Of a stretch of 64,000 nucleotides of DNA, positions 62,146 through 64,000 are shown in pieces. The notes under the pieces are model-generated. The model ran no database searches, was not told the DNA's origin, and saw only the letters and a program-made list of their open reading frames with translations. Source of the stretch: Atopsyche davidsoni (Eukaryota; Arthropoda; Insecta; Trichoptera; Hydrobiosidae); the NCBI GenBank assembly GCA_022113835.1, contig JAILWY010000023.1:8742001-8806000 (forward strand), in the 5' to 3' direction. The position numbers and the translations under genes were made by a program. How positions within the stretch are numbered: position 1 is the stretch's first letter; each line of letters starts with the position of its first letter.

Positions 62146-62990
62146 TTAGTTGCATGCGATCCATAAAAGCAAAAACGAAATATATACCTGAAAAGGTTAT
62201 TAGAAAGAAATTGATTAAATTTATAATTTATGAAAACATTTACGGCAGTGAATTTCAATAATGTACATATAATGTTAATTTTTTTTAATGGGTTTTTCAA
62301 TCGTTATTTTTGCTTGCATGGACGTAACGACATGTGTATATTTTAATAGCAGAGTAAAACCCTAAGAATAAAATAAAAAGTGAGAGGTACATTTACAGAT
62401 ACAGAATCATCTGATAATAATATGCGTGGTGAGAGAAGCAGATTTTTTTTCATGTAATATTGCTAATATGATGAGAATTTCTTTGCCTATCATATTCCAA
62501 ACTTTAAAGCTCTTTAGGCTCAAAACAGAATGAGATGTAAAATTATTTTAAAAATATCTGTTTTTAGTGAAGGACTATATTTGAAGGCTACTTTTTTAAT
62601 TGTCGGTTTTTAATCTCCAAAATGCCTAAACATTACTCGGGAAAACACATATTTCTCATAGTAAAAGTCAATTTATAAGAAATTAATTAATCTTTTTATT
62701 TTTTTTTGATTGGTGACAACATATTAAAAAAAAAACCATGGATTATGGAGAGAGGGCCCTTAGCGACATAAAAGTGATGCACGAGCCTGCCTATCAAAAG
62801 AAAAGTAATAGGTAGTCAGTTTTTTTTTAAATGCAAGAAACAAATTTTTAAAAAGAATCAAGTAATTCCGATAGATAAATTTTATAAGTGTATACGTCAG
62901 TGCGCAAATTTAAAATTTAAAATTACGTTATAATTAGAGATGTGTTCATAAGTGATAAATTAATTTTCGTCATGTCCAAGTTTCATCACT
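62146..62990. other. Spacer upstream of gamma-glutamyl hydrolase
   Basis: AT-rich; homopolymer A and T runs but no supported gene or named repeat. Confidence 0.55.
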
Positions 62991-62998
62991 GGCGAGTG

Positions 62999-63023
62999 TA
63001 TAAACCGTTTGACTGAGATCAGT
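62999..63023 (+). promoter_or_regulatory. Candidate core promoter of gamma-glutamyl hydrolase (TATA box and initiator)
   Basis: TATAAA at 62,999-63,004 is followed by the arthropod initiator TCAGT at 63,019-63,023, and the start codon comes about 60 nt later. The spacing from the TATA start to the initiator A is about 22 nt, shorter than the usual 28-31, so one of the two elements may be coincidental. A GC-rich 5' leader (63,031-63,081) leads into CACCACCATGG, a strong start context. Confidence 0.45.
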
Positions 63024-63081
63024 CGTCGAGCAGACCCGGCAGCGACGCTGCAGCCCGCCAGGAGCCGTTCCTTGCACCACC

Positions 63082-63528
63082 ATGGAAGTGACGACAAGCT
63101 GGACCGTTCTTGCGTTTATTCTCATGTTCAGCTATCAGGCTACGTCCGCTCTTTATGGTAACAAAGTGCCGAATCACAGTGAAAACGACGCGCCCATAAT
63201 AGGCATTCTGAGCCAAGAATTGCCTTACACGTTGGAAAATTTATATCCAGGCTTATACAAGAGCTTTATAGCAGCTTCGTACGTGAAATTTATTGAAGGT
63301 GGAGGCGCGAGAGTGGTGCCGATTGCGTAAATAGCAATTGTTTATTATTAATTAATTTTCTGTAAAGATTTAATGTCTAAATACGTATTTATACTGCCTT
63401 CAATAGAAATATTACCATAGGAATTAATATAAAAGCAAACAGGTCAATGTTTTTAATTATATATTTATTTATTCTAGGATAGGAGAAGATCAACAGTATT
63501 ATGAAGATACTCTGAGTAAAATCAATGG
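63082..63528 (+). CDS. GGH: Gamma-glutamyl hydrolase, first two coding exons (partial, continues to the right)
   Basis: Coding exon 1 is 63,082-63,326 with donor GTAAAT; exon 2 is 63,478-63,528 between ATTCTAG and donor GTGAGT. They join in phase (a GC|G Ala codon) to read GARVVPIA then IGEDQQYYEDTLSKING. The family removes poly-gamma-glutamate tails from folates and antifolates in lysosomes or after secretion. Residues 1 to about 24 (core SWTVLAFILMFSYQATSA) are a signal peptide. Family blocks are PIIGILSQE, SFIAASYVKFIEGGGARVVP and LSKING. The class-I glutamine-amidotransferase-like catalytic Cys and His lie in later exons beyond this window. The gene is plus strand and its promoter faces the mariner remnant. 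No third exon was found before 64,000. Confidence 0.93.
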
Positions 63529-64000
63529 GTGAGTTTTTACACGAATAATTTTTTTTTTACTCCAATATCATAGTTCAGATGTATTATAATTAAATGTTTT
63601 ATTTCAATTATCTTTAATAGTGTAAAAAATATATATTCAAAACTCAATGACTTTTCTTGTCATTATAGAGATACAAATTTACGCGAGTATCTATTATGTA
63701 TTTATCTAGAAACGGAATTGACGAAAGTCCACGTAGCGTTACCATTTACGCGTCTATATGATCTCTGGACTGTCCATTGCGTGGCGGTCTTCACAAATTA
63801 ATCATACTACATATTGTATAAATAAATTTTAAAAATAGATTTTATGGTTAAATTTTAAAATCAATAATTTTTGGACAACAATTGATGGACAAAAAAAATC
63901 ATTTTTTGATGTTAGTTTTATTTAAATGTTTGTTCTGTTTTGGTTGTTATCGCAAAATAACTACTACGGTTAATTTTAGAACACTTGGATTCTTGTTTAA
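63529..64000 (+). other. Intron 2 of gamma-glutamyl hydrolase (start)
   Basis: AT-rich sequence after the exon 2 donor, without a recognisable next exon; the intron continues past the right edge. Confidence 0.6.

Overview
This is animal nuclear DNA, almost certainly from an insect and most likely a moth or butterfly. The reasons are short GT-AG introns, AT-rich spacers, closely insect-like housekeeping proteins, a mariner element of the type common in Lepidoptera, and a short interstitial TTAGG (insect telomere) run. The order assignment is inference; no lepidopteran-only gene was identified.

The window has two halves. Positions 1 to about 44,500 form a gene-poor stretch. It is AT-rich and interrupted by GC-richer islands of 150-600 bp (near 2.65-2.9, 11.6-12.1, 12.4-12.9, 13.3-13.65, 14.7-15.1, 30.15-30.4, 31.0-31.3, 32.4-32.8, 34.0-34.2, 34.8-35.25, 36.1-36.3 and 37.1-38.5 kb). 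Several islands carry clustered homeodomain-, E2F-, CRE- or YY1-type motifs and look like regulatory elements. Some also carry an open frame next to a good splice site, so the region could be intron or flank of a large gene with small exons. I could assign no protein there, and every exon call in this half is low confidence.

Positions 44,500 to 64,000 are a compact cluster of five genes whose exon-intron structures could be read directly. They are GPR155/anchor (minus, 14 coding exons, lysosomal transporter-like protein with a C-terminal DEP domain); TRMT112 (plus, intronless, head-to-head with GPR155, activator of methyltransferases); UQCRC2 (minus, 9 coding exons, core protein 2 of mitochondrial complex III); CSN1/GPS1 (minus, 3 coding exons, COP9 signalosome subunit with a PCI domain); and the first two coding exons of gamma-glutamyl hydrolase (plus, running off the right edge). 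Between CSN1 and gamma-glutamyl hydrolase lies a decayed 1.26-kb mariner transposon with recognisable terminal inverted repeats and TA target duplications. A large perfect-loop hairpin element of about 185 bp sits in intron 2 of UQCRC2.

The five genes share no single pathway. They are a typical cluster of widely expressed genes with compact promoters, next to a gene desert. No clearly new biological system is demonstrable. The best leads are a possible spliced Ser/Pro-rich tail at 10.7-23.7 kb, a possible two-exon gene start at 32.46-33.48 kb, and the motif-rich islands of the desert.
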